Of a DNA stretch of 64,000 nt, positions 19,047 to 26,507 are shown piece by piece (position 1 is the first letter of the stretch; each line of letters begins with the position of its first letter). The stretch comes from Pantanalinema sp. (lineage in GTDB: Bacteria; Cyanobacteriota; Sericytochromatia; S15B-MN24; UBA4093). The stretch lies in assembly GCA_036704125.1 (NCBI GenBank), contig DATNQI010000096.1:62001-126000 (forward strand), in the 5' to 3' direction. The notes under the pieces are model-generated. The model had not been told where the DNA came from. It ran no database searches and saw nothing but the letters and a program-made list of their open reading frames with translations. Position numbers and translations under genes: made by a program.

Positions 19047-21641
19047 CTACGCGTTGACCGGGATCTGCTGGGCGACGAGTGCGCTGACCTGGGCGATCGC
19101 CTCGTTCAGCTTGCCGGGCTCGCCGCCGCCGCCCTGGGCGATCTGGGGCTTGCCGCCCCCCTTGCCGCCCACCAGGCCCATCAGGGAGCCGATGAGCTTG
19201 CCGGCATGGGCGCCTTCCTTGACCAGGTCGTCCGAGGCCGCCGCCACCATGGCGAGCTTGCCGTCCTCGACCGAGCCCAGGACCACCACCCCCGACTTGA
19301 GCTTGTCGCGCAGGTGCTCGACCGCGCCCTTGATCGCGTCGGGGGCCATGTTGGGCACCACCGCGGCGATCAGGCGGTAGGATCCCACGGCGATCGCGCC
19401 TTCCAGGAGCGATTCGGTCTGGGCGATCGCAAGGCGGCTCTTGAGGGCCCTGACCTCGGCCTCGGTGGCCTTGACCCTGTCCTGGAGCTTCTCGATGCGC
19501 TCGGGCAGATCCTCGGCCGAGGCCTTGAGCAGGGTGCCGGCCGCGGCGATCGCCTCGGCCTGGCTCCGGAAGTAGGCGAGGGCTGCGGTGCCCGCCACCG
19601 CGGTGACGCGGCGGATACCCGCGGCGATCCCCTCCTCGCGCACGACCTTGAAGGTGCCGATGGTGCCGGTGGCGCGCACGTGGGTGCCGCCGCACAGCTC
19701 CTTGCTGAAGCCGGGCACGTCGATGACGCGGACCGTCTCGCCGTACTTCTCGCCGAACAGCGCCATGGCCCCGGATGCCTGGGCGTCGGCGAGGCTCATC
19801 TCGATGTGGGCGACCGTGCGGTTGGCGAAGACCTCGGCGTTGACGAGATCCTCGACCTTCGCGATCTCCTCGGGGGTCATGGCCCGGGCGAAGGTGAAGT
19901 CGAAGCGAAGCTCCTCGGGGCCGACAAGCGAGCCCGCCTGGTTGACCTGGGGGCCGAGCACCTGCTTGAGGGCCGCGTGCAGGAGGTGGGTCGCGGTGTG
20001 GTGCCGCATGGTCGCCTCGCGCAGGGCGAGATCCACCTTGGCCTCGACGCGATCGCCGACCGACGGCGCCTCGCTGCCCGCCTCGAGCAGGTGAACGATG
20101 GTCGGGCCCATCTTCTGGGTGTCGACGACCCGGGTCGTGCCGAGCACGCCCTGGTCGCCCACCTGGCCGCCCGATTCGGCGTAGAAGGGGGTATGGTCGA
20201 GCACCACCCCGGTGCGGCCGCTCTTGTCGGTGAAGACCTCGCGGACCTCGGCCGACTCCTGGGTGGAGGCGTAGCCCTTGAAGGGGGTGGCCTCCTTGGT
20301 CTTGAGATCCACGGCCGAGAAGGTCACGCCCGCCTCCTCGCGCGCCTTGCGGGCCCGCTCGCGCTGCAGCTCCATGGCCGCGTGGAAGCCGGTCTCGTCG
20401 ACCGAGAAGCCCTTCTCGGCGGCGAGCTCGACGGTCAGCTCGAACGGGAAGCCGTAGGTGTCGTACAGCTCGAAGGCGGTCTCGCCGGGGATGACCTTGT
20501 TGTCGGCCCCGAAGGTGTCGAAGGCGTTGGCCAAGAGCTGCGAGCCGCGGTCGATGGTCTGGCTGAAGCGGGTCTCCTCGGCCGAGAGGCTTTGGAGGAT
20601 GAACTCCTTCTGGGCGCTCAGCTCGGGGTAGTAGGCGTAGTGCGAGATGATCAGCTCGCCGAGCTCCGCGAGGAAGGGGCGCTGCATGCCGAGCAGCTTG
20701 GCGTGGCGGATGGCCCGGCGCATGATGCGGCGCAGGACGTAGCCGCGGCCCTCGTTGGAGGGGACGACCCCGTCGCCGATCAGGAAGACCGCGCCGCGGA
20801 TGTGGTCGGCGATGACCTTGAGCGAGACGTCCTTCTCCTTGTCGGCGCCGTAGGTGACGCCTGCGAGCTCGGCCGCCTTGAGGATGATGGGCTTGACCAG
20901 GTCGGTGTCGTAGTTGGTCGGCACCCCCTGGATCACCGAGGCGATGCGCTCGAGGCCCATGCCGGTGTCGATGTTCTGGGCGGGCAGGGGAGTCAGGGTG
21001 CCGGTTTCGTCGCGGTTGTACTGCATGAAGACCAGGTTCCAGATCTCGAGGTAGCGGTCGTCGTCCTCGCCGAGGATGGCATCCGGGTTGCCGTTGCCGG
21101 CGCTCACGCCCTGGTCGAAGTAGATCTCCGAGCACGGGCCGCAGGGGCCGGTGGGGCCCGCCGCCCAGAAGTTGTCCTCCTCGCCCATGCGCACGATGCG
21201 ATCGGCGGGCACGCCGATCGTGTCGCGCCAGATGGCGAGCGCCTCGTCGTCGGTCTCGAACACCGAGACCCAGAGCCGGTCCTTGGGGAGCGCGAGGTCG
21301 ACGGTGAGGAACTCCCAGGCGTAGGCGATCGCCTCGGCCTTGAAGTAGTCGCCGAACGAGAAGTTGCCGAGCATCTGGAAGAAGGTGTGGTGCCGTGCGG
21401 TGCGCCCCACGTTGTCCAGGTCGGTGGTGCGGAAGCACTTCTGCACCGTCACCGCCTTGGGCGGGTTGGGGGCGGCCTCGACGCCCATGAAGATGGGCTT
21501 GAACTGCAGCATGCCTGCCGTGGTCAGCAGGACGGTCGGGTCGTTCTTGGGCACCAGCGAGGAGCTGGGCAGGTGCGCGTGGCCCTTGCGCTTGAAGAAT
21601 TCGATGTACTTGGCCCGGATCTCGTGACCGCTGAGTGACAA
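19047..21641 (-). CDS. alaS: Alanyl-tRNA synthetase
   Basis: Charges tRNA-Ala. The 864 aa are close to the family's usual 870-880. The N-terminal class II catalytic core opens with YIEFFKRKGHAHLPSSSLVP, followed by the tRNA-recognition domain. The editing domain holds the zinc-binding pair HHTATHLLH and CGGTHVRATG. The C-terminal C-Ala domain ends in a Gly-rich stretch. The start is TTG with AAGGGA 7 nt upstream. A -10 box and a large hairpin region precede it, so it is probably transcribed separately from the YtxH genes. Confidence 0.96.
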   Translation of the reverse strand: MSLSGHEIRAKYIEFFKRKGHAHLPSSSLVPKNDPTVLLTTAGMLQFKPIFMGVEAAPNPPKAVTVQKCFRTTDLDNVGRTARHHTFFQMLGNFSFGDYFKAEAIAYAWEFLTVDLALPKDRLWVSVFETDDEALAIWRDTIGVPADRIVRMGEEDNFWAAGPTGPCGPCSEIYFDQGVSAGNGNPDAILGEDDDRYLEIWNLVFMQYNRDETGTLTPLPAQNIDTGMGLERIASVIQGVPTNYDTDLVKPIILKAAELAGVTYGADKEKDVSLKVIADHIRGAVFLIGDGVVPSNEGRGYVLRRIMRRAIRHAKLLGMQRPFLAELGELIISHYAYYPELSAQKEFILQSLSAEETRFSQTIDRGSQLLANAFDTFGADNKVIPGETAFELYDTYGFPFELTVELAAEKGFSVDETGFHAAMELQRERARKAREEAGVTFSAVDLKTKEATPFKGYASTQESAEVREVFTDKSGRTGVVLDHTPFYAESGGQVGDQGVLGTTRVVDTQKMGPTIVHLLEAGSEAPSVGDRVEAKVDLALREATMRHHTATHLLHAALKQVLGPQVNQAGSLVGPEELRFDFTFARAMTPEEIAKVEDLVNAEVFANRTVAHIEMSLADAQASGAMALFGEKYGETVRVIDVPGFSKELCGGTHVRATGTIGTFKVVREEGIAAGIRRVTAVAGTAALAYFRSQAEAIAAAGTLLKASAEDLPERIEKLQDRVKATEAEVRALKSRLAIAQTESLLEGAIAVGSYRLIAAVVPNMAPDAIKGAVEHLRDKLKSGVVVLGSVEDGKLAMVAAASDDLVKEGAHAGKLIGSLMGLVGGKGGGKPQIAQGGGGEPGKLNEAIAQVSALVAQQIPVNA

Positions 21642-21686
21642 GGCGATGTCCCTTTCTCGAAACGTGGGCTGGAGACTTTTCCTACG

Positions 21687-21692
21687 ATTCTA
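21687..21692 (-). promoter_or_regulatory. Extended -10 promoter of alaS
   Basis: Minus-strand TGCTAGAAT, a TG-n extended -10 box, lies about 45 nt upstream of the TTG start. No good -35 box is seen; the region where it should lie is the upstream terminator stem. Confidence 0.5.
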
Positions 21693-21699
21693 GCACGAC

Positions 21700-21732
21700 G
21701 AAGCCGCCCCGAGCGTGGCCCGGGGCGGCTTC
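21700..21732 (-). terminator. GC-rich hairpin upstream of alaS
   Basis: A perfect 12-bp stem GAAGCCGCCCCG/CGGGGCGGCTTC with a 9-nt loop. It lies between the YtxH genes and alaS and probably ends the YtxH transcript, but lacks a T run. Confidence 0.55.
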
Positions 21733-21747
21733 AAGAGGAACGGGGCG

Positions 21748-21825
21748 AGAGCATCCAACAAAACCAGGCATTTGTCGCCCCGGGCCGCAGGGGGCGGCTT
21801 GAAGGATATTTTTGTTAGACGCTCT
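21748..21825 (-). repeat. Nested inverted repeat in the 3' UTR after ytxH
   Basis: A 16-nt outer pair (21748-21763 with 21810-21825) encloses an inner CGCCCC/GGGGCG stem (21776-21781 with 21791-21796). The two outer mismatches become G-U wobbles only in minus-strand RNA, so the structure would be fully paired in the YtxH transcript. The outer arm includes two bases of the ytxH stop codon. See findings. Confidence 0.6.
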
Positions 21826-22096
21826 AGTCTTCCTTCTCGCGGTAGAGCTGGATGATGTTGGTCGGGCGCTTGCGCCTGGAAGCGATGAGATCGGGCGCGT
21901 TCCTGAGGACCTGGCGGCCCCTGAGGCGCAGGTCCTCCATCGAGGGGAACTGCTCGCTGATCTCGCCGGCCATCCGCTTGAGCTTCTTGCGGGTGTCCTC
22001 GCCCGACTTTGGCGCGAGCAAGAGGCCCGCGGCGGTGCCGAGGGCGGTCCCGATCAGGGCGGTGGCGTAGAACGTGAGGTTGCGCTTCGCGCTCAT
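21824..22096 (-). CDS. YtxH-domain small membrane protein
   Basis: A 90-aa protein with one N-terminal hydrophobic segment (FYATALIGTALGTAAGLLLA) followed by the YtxH signature APKSGEDTRKKLKRM and a basic, soluble tail. Members of this family are linked to general stress and to phage shock-like envelope responses, but no biochemical role is established. It is the second of two adjacent YtxH genes, 18 nt after the first. Together they form a short operon from the promoter near 22.5 kb. Confidence 0.8.
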   Translation of the reverse strand: MSAKRNLTFYATALIGTALGTAAGLLLAPKSGEDTRKKLKRMAGEISEQFPSMEDLRLRGRQVLRNAPDLIASRRKRPTNIIQLYREKED

Positions 22097-22114
22097 GGGA
22101 GTCTCCTGGGCTGT

Positions 22115-22447
22115 CTAAGCCTGTTCGGGGGAGGGGCCGTCGTTCTCGATCAACTCTTCGCGCTTGTAGGCAGCGGCCTTGCGCCCGGCCTCGACCGCCT
22201 CGCTGAGGAGGGTGAGCTTCTCCTCGATGGTGGTGCGGGTGGTGTTTAGAAGGCTCTCGGTGTTGCCCACGACGTTCTCGGCGAGCTCGTTGGCCCGAAG
22301 CGAGAGATCACCCAGGTTCTCGGCCACCTGCTCGCGGGTGCGGCTGCCGGACTGGGGAGCGAAAAGCATGCCGAGCATGAAGCCCCCGACGGCGCCAATC
22401 ACCAGGCTACCAAGCACCTCGAGCCCCGAAGCGGATCGACGTTCCAT
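22115..22447 (-). CDS. YtxH-domain small membrane protein
   Basis: A 110-aa protein. The chosen ATG (protein start MERRSASGLEV) has TAGGAGGG 7 nt upstream; an upstream in-frame TTG is inside the leader and not favoured. One membrane segment (LGSLVIGAVGGFMLGMLFAP) is followed by APQSGSRTREQVAENL and a long amphipathic helix that could form a coiled coil. It is the first gene of the YtxH pair, behind a near-consensus promoter. The role is unknown; stress-related by family. Confidence 0.8.
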   Translation of the reverse strand: MERRSASGLEVLGSLVIGAVGGFMLGMLFAPQSGSRTREQVAENLGDLSLRANELAENVVGNTESLLNTTRTTIEEKLTLLSEAVEAGRKAAAYKREELIENDGPSPEQA

Positions 22448-22500
22448 TTGGACCCTCCTACACACGACGTCGGCAAGCTTTGCCGAATCTCCCAACCTGC

Positions 22501-22530
22501 ATTATAGGCGGCGCCGTCTGTGCCTGTAAA
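22501..22530 (-). promoter_or_regulatory. Near-consensus promoter of the YtxH operon
   Basis: Minus-strand TTTACA (22530-22525), 18-nt spacer, TATAAT (22506-22501): a perfect -10 box. The leader to the ATG is about 50 nt. Confidence 0.85.
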
Positions 22531-22582
22531 GCCGATGAGGCCTCGGATCTCGGCGCTCGGGCCGGTAGAGCGCCCCGAGGTC

Positions 22583-22614
22583 GGAAGGCCGCCCCGAACT
22601 CGGGGCGGCCTTCC
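22583..22614 (-). terminator. Hairpin after the KGG gene
   Basis: A perfect 14-bp stem GGAAGGCCGCCCCG/CGGGGCGGCCTTCC with a 4-nt loop begins 10 nt after the KGG gene stop. There is no T run. Confidence 0.65.
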
Positions 22615-22624
22615 GTTGGACCGA

Positions 22625-22912
22625 TTATTTGACGACCTTGCGCCGGCCTGCCCTCGAGGTCGATCCGCCCTTGCGGCCGATGCTCGAGTAGAACTCGACG
22701 CCTCGCTCTTTCTTGACGGCCTCGCCGCCCTTGCGGCCGATGCTCGAGAAGAACTCGGGGCCGTACTTGGCCTTGGTGGCCTGTCCGCCCTTCTTGCCGA
22801 TCTGCTGGAAGAATTCGCGACCGCGCTCTTCCTTGACGGTCTGACCGCCGCGGCGTCCCGCTTCGACCATGCGGGGATCGCCCTTGGCCGGTCCTGGCTT
22901 GTTTCCAACCAT
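22625..22912 (-). CDS. KGG-repeat stress protein (GsiB-like)
   Basis: A 95-aa, highly charged, hydrophilic protein with about four repeats of the KGG type (AGRRGGQTVKEERG, IGKKGGQATKAKYG, IGRKGGEAVKKERG, IGRKGGSTS). Such repeats occur in stress-induced, hydrophilin-like proteins such as Bacillus GsiB. The ATG is chosen because AAGGAG is 10 nt upstream; the GTG three codons earlier would be only 1 nt from the ribosome site. The repeats are also visible as near-direct DNA repeats. It has its own promoter and a leader of about 140 nt. Confidence 0.85.
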   Translation of the reverse strand: MVGNKPGPAKGDPRMVEAGRRGGQTVKEERGREFFQQIGKKGGQATKAKYGPEFFSSIGRKGGEAVKKERGVEFYSSIGRKGGSTSRAGRRKVVK

Positions 22913-23218
22913 GGTTGACACGCTCCTTTCCGATGCCGAGGGTAAGCGCGGTTGGCCGCGCGACGGCGATGCTGGAGTCGTTCAACAAGGCTGGTTGCGG
23001 AAATGCCGGAGCTGTGCGGGGTTGTAGCCAATGCACCCAGGCTTATGAAGTTTTATGAAGGGAGCTTAGCATACCCCATGCCCCCTGGCAATATCCATCG
23101 GCCCTTTCCTCGTGAAATCCGCGCAACTTTGTCGGTATCGAGCAGGCGCATGGCCTGGGGCTTAGAGGAAGTAACCAAAGGCCCCTCATCATCGCGTTAG
23201 GTCCGCACCGAACCAAAA
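22913..23218. other. Intergenic region upstream of the KGG gene
   Basis: No convincing gene was found. The right half is less GC-rich than its surroundings and holds the KGG promoter. The transcribed leader of about 140 nt contains a nearly repeated CTTCATAA motif, with no recognised riboswitch. An 82-codon plus-strand open frame here lacks a ribosome site and is rejected. Confidence 0.5.
23063..23091 (-). promoter_or_regulatory. Promoter of the KGG gene
   Basis: Minus-strand TTGCCA (23091-23086), a 17-nt spacer, and TAAGCT (23068-23063) preceded by TGC, an extended -10. Confidence 0.65.
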
Positions 23219-23246
23219 GGGGGCGCGCCCGACCGGGCGCGCCCCC
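23219..23246 (-). terminator. Terminator of the trpE-DUF47-pit operon
   Basis: A perfect 12-bp stem GGGGGCGCGCCC/GGGCGCGCCCCC with a 4-nt loop is followed on the minus strand by TTTT. It starts 20 nt after the pit stop. Confidence 0.85.
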
Positions 23247-23266
23247 TCGTGCCGAAGCCGCGCGAG

Positions 23267-24283
23267 CTAGTGCAGGTGCAGGACCGACATGAGGAACCAG
23301 TAGAAGATGTAGGCGAGGGTGGCGGTGATGGGGATGGTCACGATCCAGGCCGTGACCATGTTTCCGGCCACCCCCCAGCGCACCGCGCTGAACCGGCGCG
23401 TGGCCCCCACGCCCATGATCGAGCCCGCCGCCACGTGGGTGGTGCTGACGGGCAGGCCGAAGTGCGAGGCGAGGGTGATGACGAAGGCCGAGGTCATGTC
23501 GGCACCGAAGCCCTGGATGGGCGTCAGCTTCACGATCTTGGTGCCCATGGTCTTGATGATCTTGGTGCCGCCCGAGGCGGTGCCGATCCCCATGGCGGTG
23601 GCGCAGGCCACCATGACCCAGGTGGGCACGGTGAACTCCTTGAGCAAGCCGGCCGAGATCATGGCCATGGTGATGATGCCCATGGCCTTCTGGGCGTCGT
23701 TGGAGCCGTGACTGAAGCTGATGAACGCCGCGGCGAAGATCTGCCCCACCCGGAAGGTGTCGCGGACCTGGTGCGGCAGGAACCGCCGGAAGATCCAGTA
23801 CAGCCCGACCAGCAGCGCGAAGGCGATGCCGAAGCCCATGACCGGCGAGATGACCAGGCTCTGGACGATGTTGGAGAAGCTCTTGGGCCCGAGCCAGTGG
23901 ATGGATCCGAAGCCGTGGCCCGCGATGCCGGCGCCCACGATGCCGCCGATCAGCGCGTGGGACGAGCTGGAGGGAAGGCCCCAGTACCAGGTCACCAGGT
24001 TCCAGAAGATGGCGGCCAACAGGGCGGCCACCACCAGGGGCTGGGTCACGTAGACCGGATCGATGATGCCCTTGCCGATGGTCTTGGCGACCGCCGTGCC
24101 GATGGTGACGGCCCCCAGGAAGTTGAGGATCGCCGCCATGAGGATGGCGCGGCGCGGGCTGAGCACGCCGGTGGAGACTGACGCCGCGATGGCGTTGGCG
24201 GTGTCGTGGAAGCCGTTGATGAAGTCGAAGGCGAGCGCGAGGAAGATGACCAGGACCAGGAGCGCGATCGTGACCTCAGGCAT
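23267..24283 (-). CDS. pit: Low-affinity inorganic phosphate transporter, Pit family
   Basis: Inner-membrane symporter for phosphate, probably as metal-phosphate with H+ (or Na+). The 338 aa have about ten membrane segments. The family's duplicated signatures are present: DFINGFHDTANAIA near the N-terminus and SHGSNDAQKAMGI in the second half, together with GLPSSSSHALIGG and GLPVSTTHVAAG. The ATG lies 8 nt inside the DUF47 gene, so translation is coupled. Pit plus a DUF47 partner is a common bacterial pair; here it sits behind trpE. Confidence 0.93.
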   Translation of the reverse strand: MPEVTIALLVLVIFLALAFDFINGFHDTANAIAASVSTGVLSPRRAILMAAILNFLGAVTIGTAVAKTIGKGIIDPVYVTQPLVVAALLAAIFWNLVTWYWGLPSSSSHALIGGIVGAGIAGHGFGSIHWLGPKSFSNIVQSLVISPVMGFGIAFALLVGLYWIFRRFLPHQVRDTFRVGQIFAAAFISFSHGSNDAQKAMGIITMAMISAGLLKEFTVPTWVMVACATAMGIGTASGGTKIIKTMGTKIVKLTPIQGFGADMTSAFVITLASHFGLPVSTTHVAAGSIMGVGATRRFSAVRWGVAGNMVTAWIVTIPITATLAYIFYWFLMSVLHLH

Positions 24284-24911
24284 TTTTGATCACGACTCCG
24301 TGCAGGCGGTCCGCCACGTCCTCGGTGAAGTCGATGGCTTCTTCCAGGACGTCGTAGAGCTCCTTCCACTTGATCACGTCCAGGACCGCGGCCGGGGTAT
24401 CGCCCGGCTGATCGAAGAGGCGCTCGAGGGCCGCGCGCGAGAGCTGATCGCCCTCGTTCTCGAGGCGGTTGATCTCGATGGTGTGGTCGAGGATCTCCTT
24501 GATCCGCTTGGGGGTGCGCAAGAGGCCCATGGCGGAGTGGATCTCCTCGCAGCAGCGCACCAGGATGCGAACCAGCGAGATGGTCATGCCCGTGGGCTTC
24601 TCGATCTTGTAGAGCAGGAAGCGATCGGCGATCAGCTCGATCGAGTCGACGATGTCGTCGAGGGCGAACGCCAGCGAGTGGATGTCCTCGCGGTCGATGG
24701 GGGTGATGAAGGTCCGGTTGAGCTTGTCCATGATCTGATGGGTGATCCGGTCACCCGCATGTTCGCTGTCGCGGATCTTCTGGAAGCGTTCGGGGAGGTT
24801 GCGGTAGTCCTCCACCATGTCGCGCAGCAGGCGCGCGGTGTCGATGACGTTCTTGGCCGAGGCCTCGAGGAGGTCGAAGAAGCTCTCCTCGCGAGGGATG
24901 AGGCTAAACAT
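24276..24911 (-). CDS. DUF47 family, PhoU-like phosphate transport regulator
   Basis: A 211-aa, all-helical cytoplasmic protein with the PhoU-like DUF47 pattern: FFDLLEASAKNVIDTARLL, GDRITHQIMDKLNRTFITPI, DREDIHSLAFALDDIVDSIE, then a second repeat with NEGDQLSRAALE. Relatives sit next to Pit genes and are thought to regulate the transporter or bind metal. The gene begins 17 nt after trpE; the AAGGAG in this gap overlaps the trpE stop and is rather far (about 14 nt) from the ATG. It overlaps pit by 8 nt. Confidence 0.9.
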   Translation of the reverse strand: MFSLIPREESFFDLLEASAKNVIDTARLLRDMVEDYRNLPERFQKIRDSEHAGDRITHQIMDKLNRTFITPIDREDIHSLAFALDDIVDSIELIADRFLLYKIEKPTGMTISLVRILVRCCEEIHSAMGLLRTPKRIKEILDHTIEINRLENEGDQLSRAALERLFDQPGDTPAAVLDVIKWKELYDVLEEAIDFTEDVADRLHGVVIKNA

Positions 24912-24928
24912 TGGACCTGTGTGGCTCC

Positions 24929-26362
24929 TTATGGTGAGGGGATCGGGGCGAGCTGCAGCGCCTGCAGCAGCGCCTGCGCCTTGTTCAGCGTTTCCTGGTA
25001 CTCGTTCTCCGGGATCGAATCGGCGACGATGCCGGCCCCCGCCTGAACGTGAACCCGGCCGTCTCGCACCACCATGGTGCGGATCGTGATGCCGGTGTTG
25101 ATCGAGCCGTCGTACCCGAGTACGCCGACGGCCCCCGCGTAGGGGCCGCGCTTGAACGGTTCGAGTTCGTTGATGAGTTGCATGGCCCGGATCTTGGGGG
25201 CCCCCGAGACGGTGCCCGCCGGGAAGCAGGCAGCGAGCAGGTCGAGGCCGTCGAGGCCGTCAGCAAGCTCGCCCGTCACGGTCGAGGTCATGTGCAGCAC
25301 GTGACTGAAGCGCTCGAGCGTCATCAGGTCGGTCACCTCGACCGAGCCCGGCTTGCAGACGCGTCCCAGGTCGTTGCGGCCGAGATCGACCAGCATGACG
25401 TGCTCGGATCGCTCCTTGGGGTCGGCCTTGAGGTCCTCGCCGAGGGCCTCGTCGCTCGCCCCCCCCCGACGTCGCGTCCCCGCGATGGGCCGGACGGTGG
25501 CGGTGCGGCCGTCCAGCCGTACCATGACCTCGGGGCTCGAGCCGACGAGCTGGAAGTCGCCCCAGTCGACGAAAAACATGTACGGGCTGGGGTTGACGGT
25601 CCTCAGGGTGCGGTAGAGGTCGAAGGGCTCGCCCGGAAAAGGTGCGCTCAGGCGCTGAGAACCCACCAGCTGGAAGACGTCGCCGGCCAGGATGTGCTCC
25701 TTGGCGCGCTCGACCATCGCGCAGAACGCGTCGCGCGTCATAGTCGAGGTGAAGGCGAGGGGCTCGGCACGATGGTCGAGCGAGAGGGGCTCGGCCGAGA
25801 GCGGCGCGCGCAGGCGCTCGATCCACGCGTGGATCCGCTCGCAGCCTTCGTGGTAAGCGGTCTCGGGCGCGTCGCCGGGCCGGACGTGCGTCATGATCCG
25901 GATGGTCCGTCTGGCATGGTCGAAGGCCAGGAGGGTCCGGGTGAGCATGAAGGCGGCCTCGGGCAGACCCAGGTCATCCGGCGGTGCTTCGCCGACGGCA
26001 GGCTCCAGGTGGCGCACGGTCTCGAAACCCCAGAATCCGACGGCCCCGCCCGCGAAGGGGGGGAGGTCCGGAGCAGCGGCCAGCCGAGAGGAGCGCATGA
26101 GGAGCTTGAGGGCATGGTACGGGTCGGTCTCGGGGCCGAAGCGCAGGACCTCCTCCGGATCGCACCCGAGGTAGGAGTAGCGGCCGAGGCGATCGCCCTG
26201 CTCGACGCTCTCCAGCAGGAACGCCGGGGTCCGCGTGCTCGCCACCTTCAGGTAGGCCGAGACGGGGGTCTCCAAGTCGGCGCTGATCTCGGCGTAGAGC
26301 ACGTGACGCTCGGCCTGGCGGGCCGTCGTCTTGAAGTGGTCGAGAGGGGGGAAGACCTTCAT
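24929..26362 (-). CDS. trpE: Anthranilate synthase component I
   Basis: Converts chorismate to anthranilate, the first step of tryptophan synthesis, using ammonia from a TrpG partner. The 477 aa are close to the TrpE norm. Motifs: the Trp feedback region FLLESVEQGDRLGRYSYLG, the catalytic PIAGTRRRG, GRNDLGRVCKPGSV, FPAGTVSGAPKIRAM and GAGIVADSIPENEYQET. The LLES motif and length favour TrpE over PabB. No other trp gene is adjacent, so trpG must lie elsewhere. The ATG has no clear ribosome site. A five-codon frame starting ATGTTCGACC ends at a TGA that overlaps this ATG and may couple translation. Confidence 0.93.
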   Translation of the reverse strand: MKVFPPLDHFKTTARQAERHVLYAEISADLETPVSAYLKVASTRTPAFLLESVEQGDRLGRYSYLGCDPEEVLRFGPETDPYHALKLLMRSSRLAAAPDLPPFAGGAVGFWGFETVRHLEPAVGEAPPDDLGLPEAAFMLTRTLLAFDHARRTIRIMTHVRPGDAPETAYHEGCERIHAWIERLRAPLSAEPLSLDHRAEPLAFTSTMTRDAFCAMVERAKEHILAGDVFQLVGSQRLSAPFPGEPFDLYRTLRTVNPSPYMFFVDWGDFQLVGSSPEVMVRLDGRTATVRPIAGTRRRGGASDEALGEDLKADPKERSEHVMLVDLGRNDLGRVCKPGSVEVTDLMTLERFSHVLHMTSTVTGELADGLDGLDLLAACFPAGTVSGAPKIRAMQLINELEPFKRGPYAGAVGVLGYDGSINTGITIRTMVVRDGRVHVQAGAGIVADSIPENEYQETLNKAQALLQALQLAPIPSP

Positions 26363-26401
26363 GGCGGGTCGAACATGCCTCGCTTTCTCGGGCGCTCTTG
26401 T

Positions 26402-26429
26402 AGTTTAGCACCCCGCTTCAGCCTAGCAA
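26402..26429 (-). promoter_or_regulatory. Promoter of the trpE-DUF47-pit operon
   Basis: Minus-strand TTGCTA (26429-26424), 16-nt spacer, TAAACT (26407-26402) preceded by TGC (extended -10). The leader is about 33 nt. It has no Trp codons, so no classical trp attenuator is indicated. Confidence 0.7.
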
Positions 26430-26494
26430 GCGGTTTTTCGCCATTTTTGGCTTCACAATCCTTAGTATTGGAGGCCCGGCATCCTCGCTTCCGG

Positions 26495-26500
26495 TACAAT
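26495..26500 (+). promoter_or_regulatory. -10 box for a likely leaderless lipid kinase mRNA
   Basis: TACAAT ends 7 nt before the ATG of the next gene and no ribosome site is present, so transcription would start at or next to the ATG. Confidence 0.6.
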
Positions 26501-26507
26501 TCCAGAT

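Noticed and set aside
18750-21638. 962-codon open frame on the plus strand opposite the NHL-gene start and alaS
   Set aside because: Antisense shadow of a G+C-rich gene; low-complexity Leu/Gly/Asp composition, no motif, and alaS on the other strand is certain.
21642-21823. T-box riboswitch upstream of alaS
   Set aside because: Structured RNA is present, but no T-box sequence or specifier loop was seen, and a -10 box lies downstream of the structure.
22650-22860. Regular near-repeats suggesting a CRISPR or tandem array
   Set aside because: They encode the KGG protein repeats; unit length equals the protein repeat, and there are no unique spacers.
22952-23200. 82-codon plus-strand frame in the largest intergenic region
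   Set aside because: No ribosome site or promoter; it overlaps the KGG promoter and leader.
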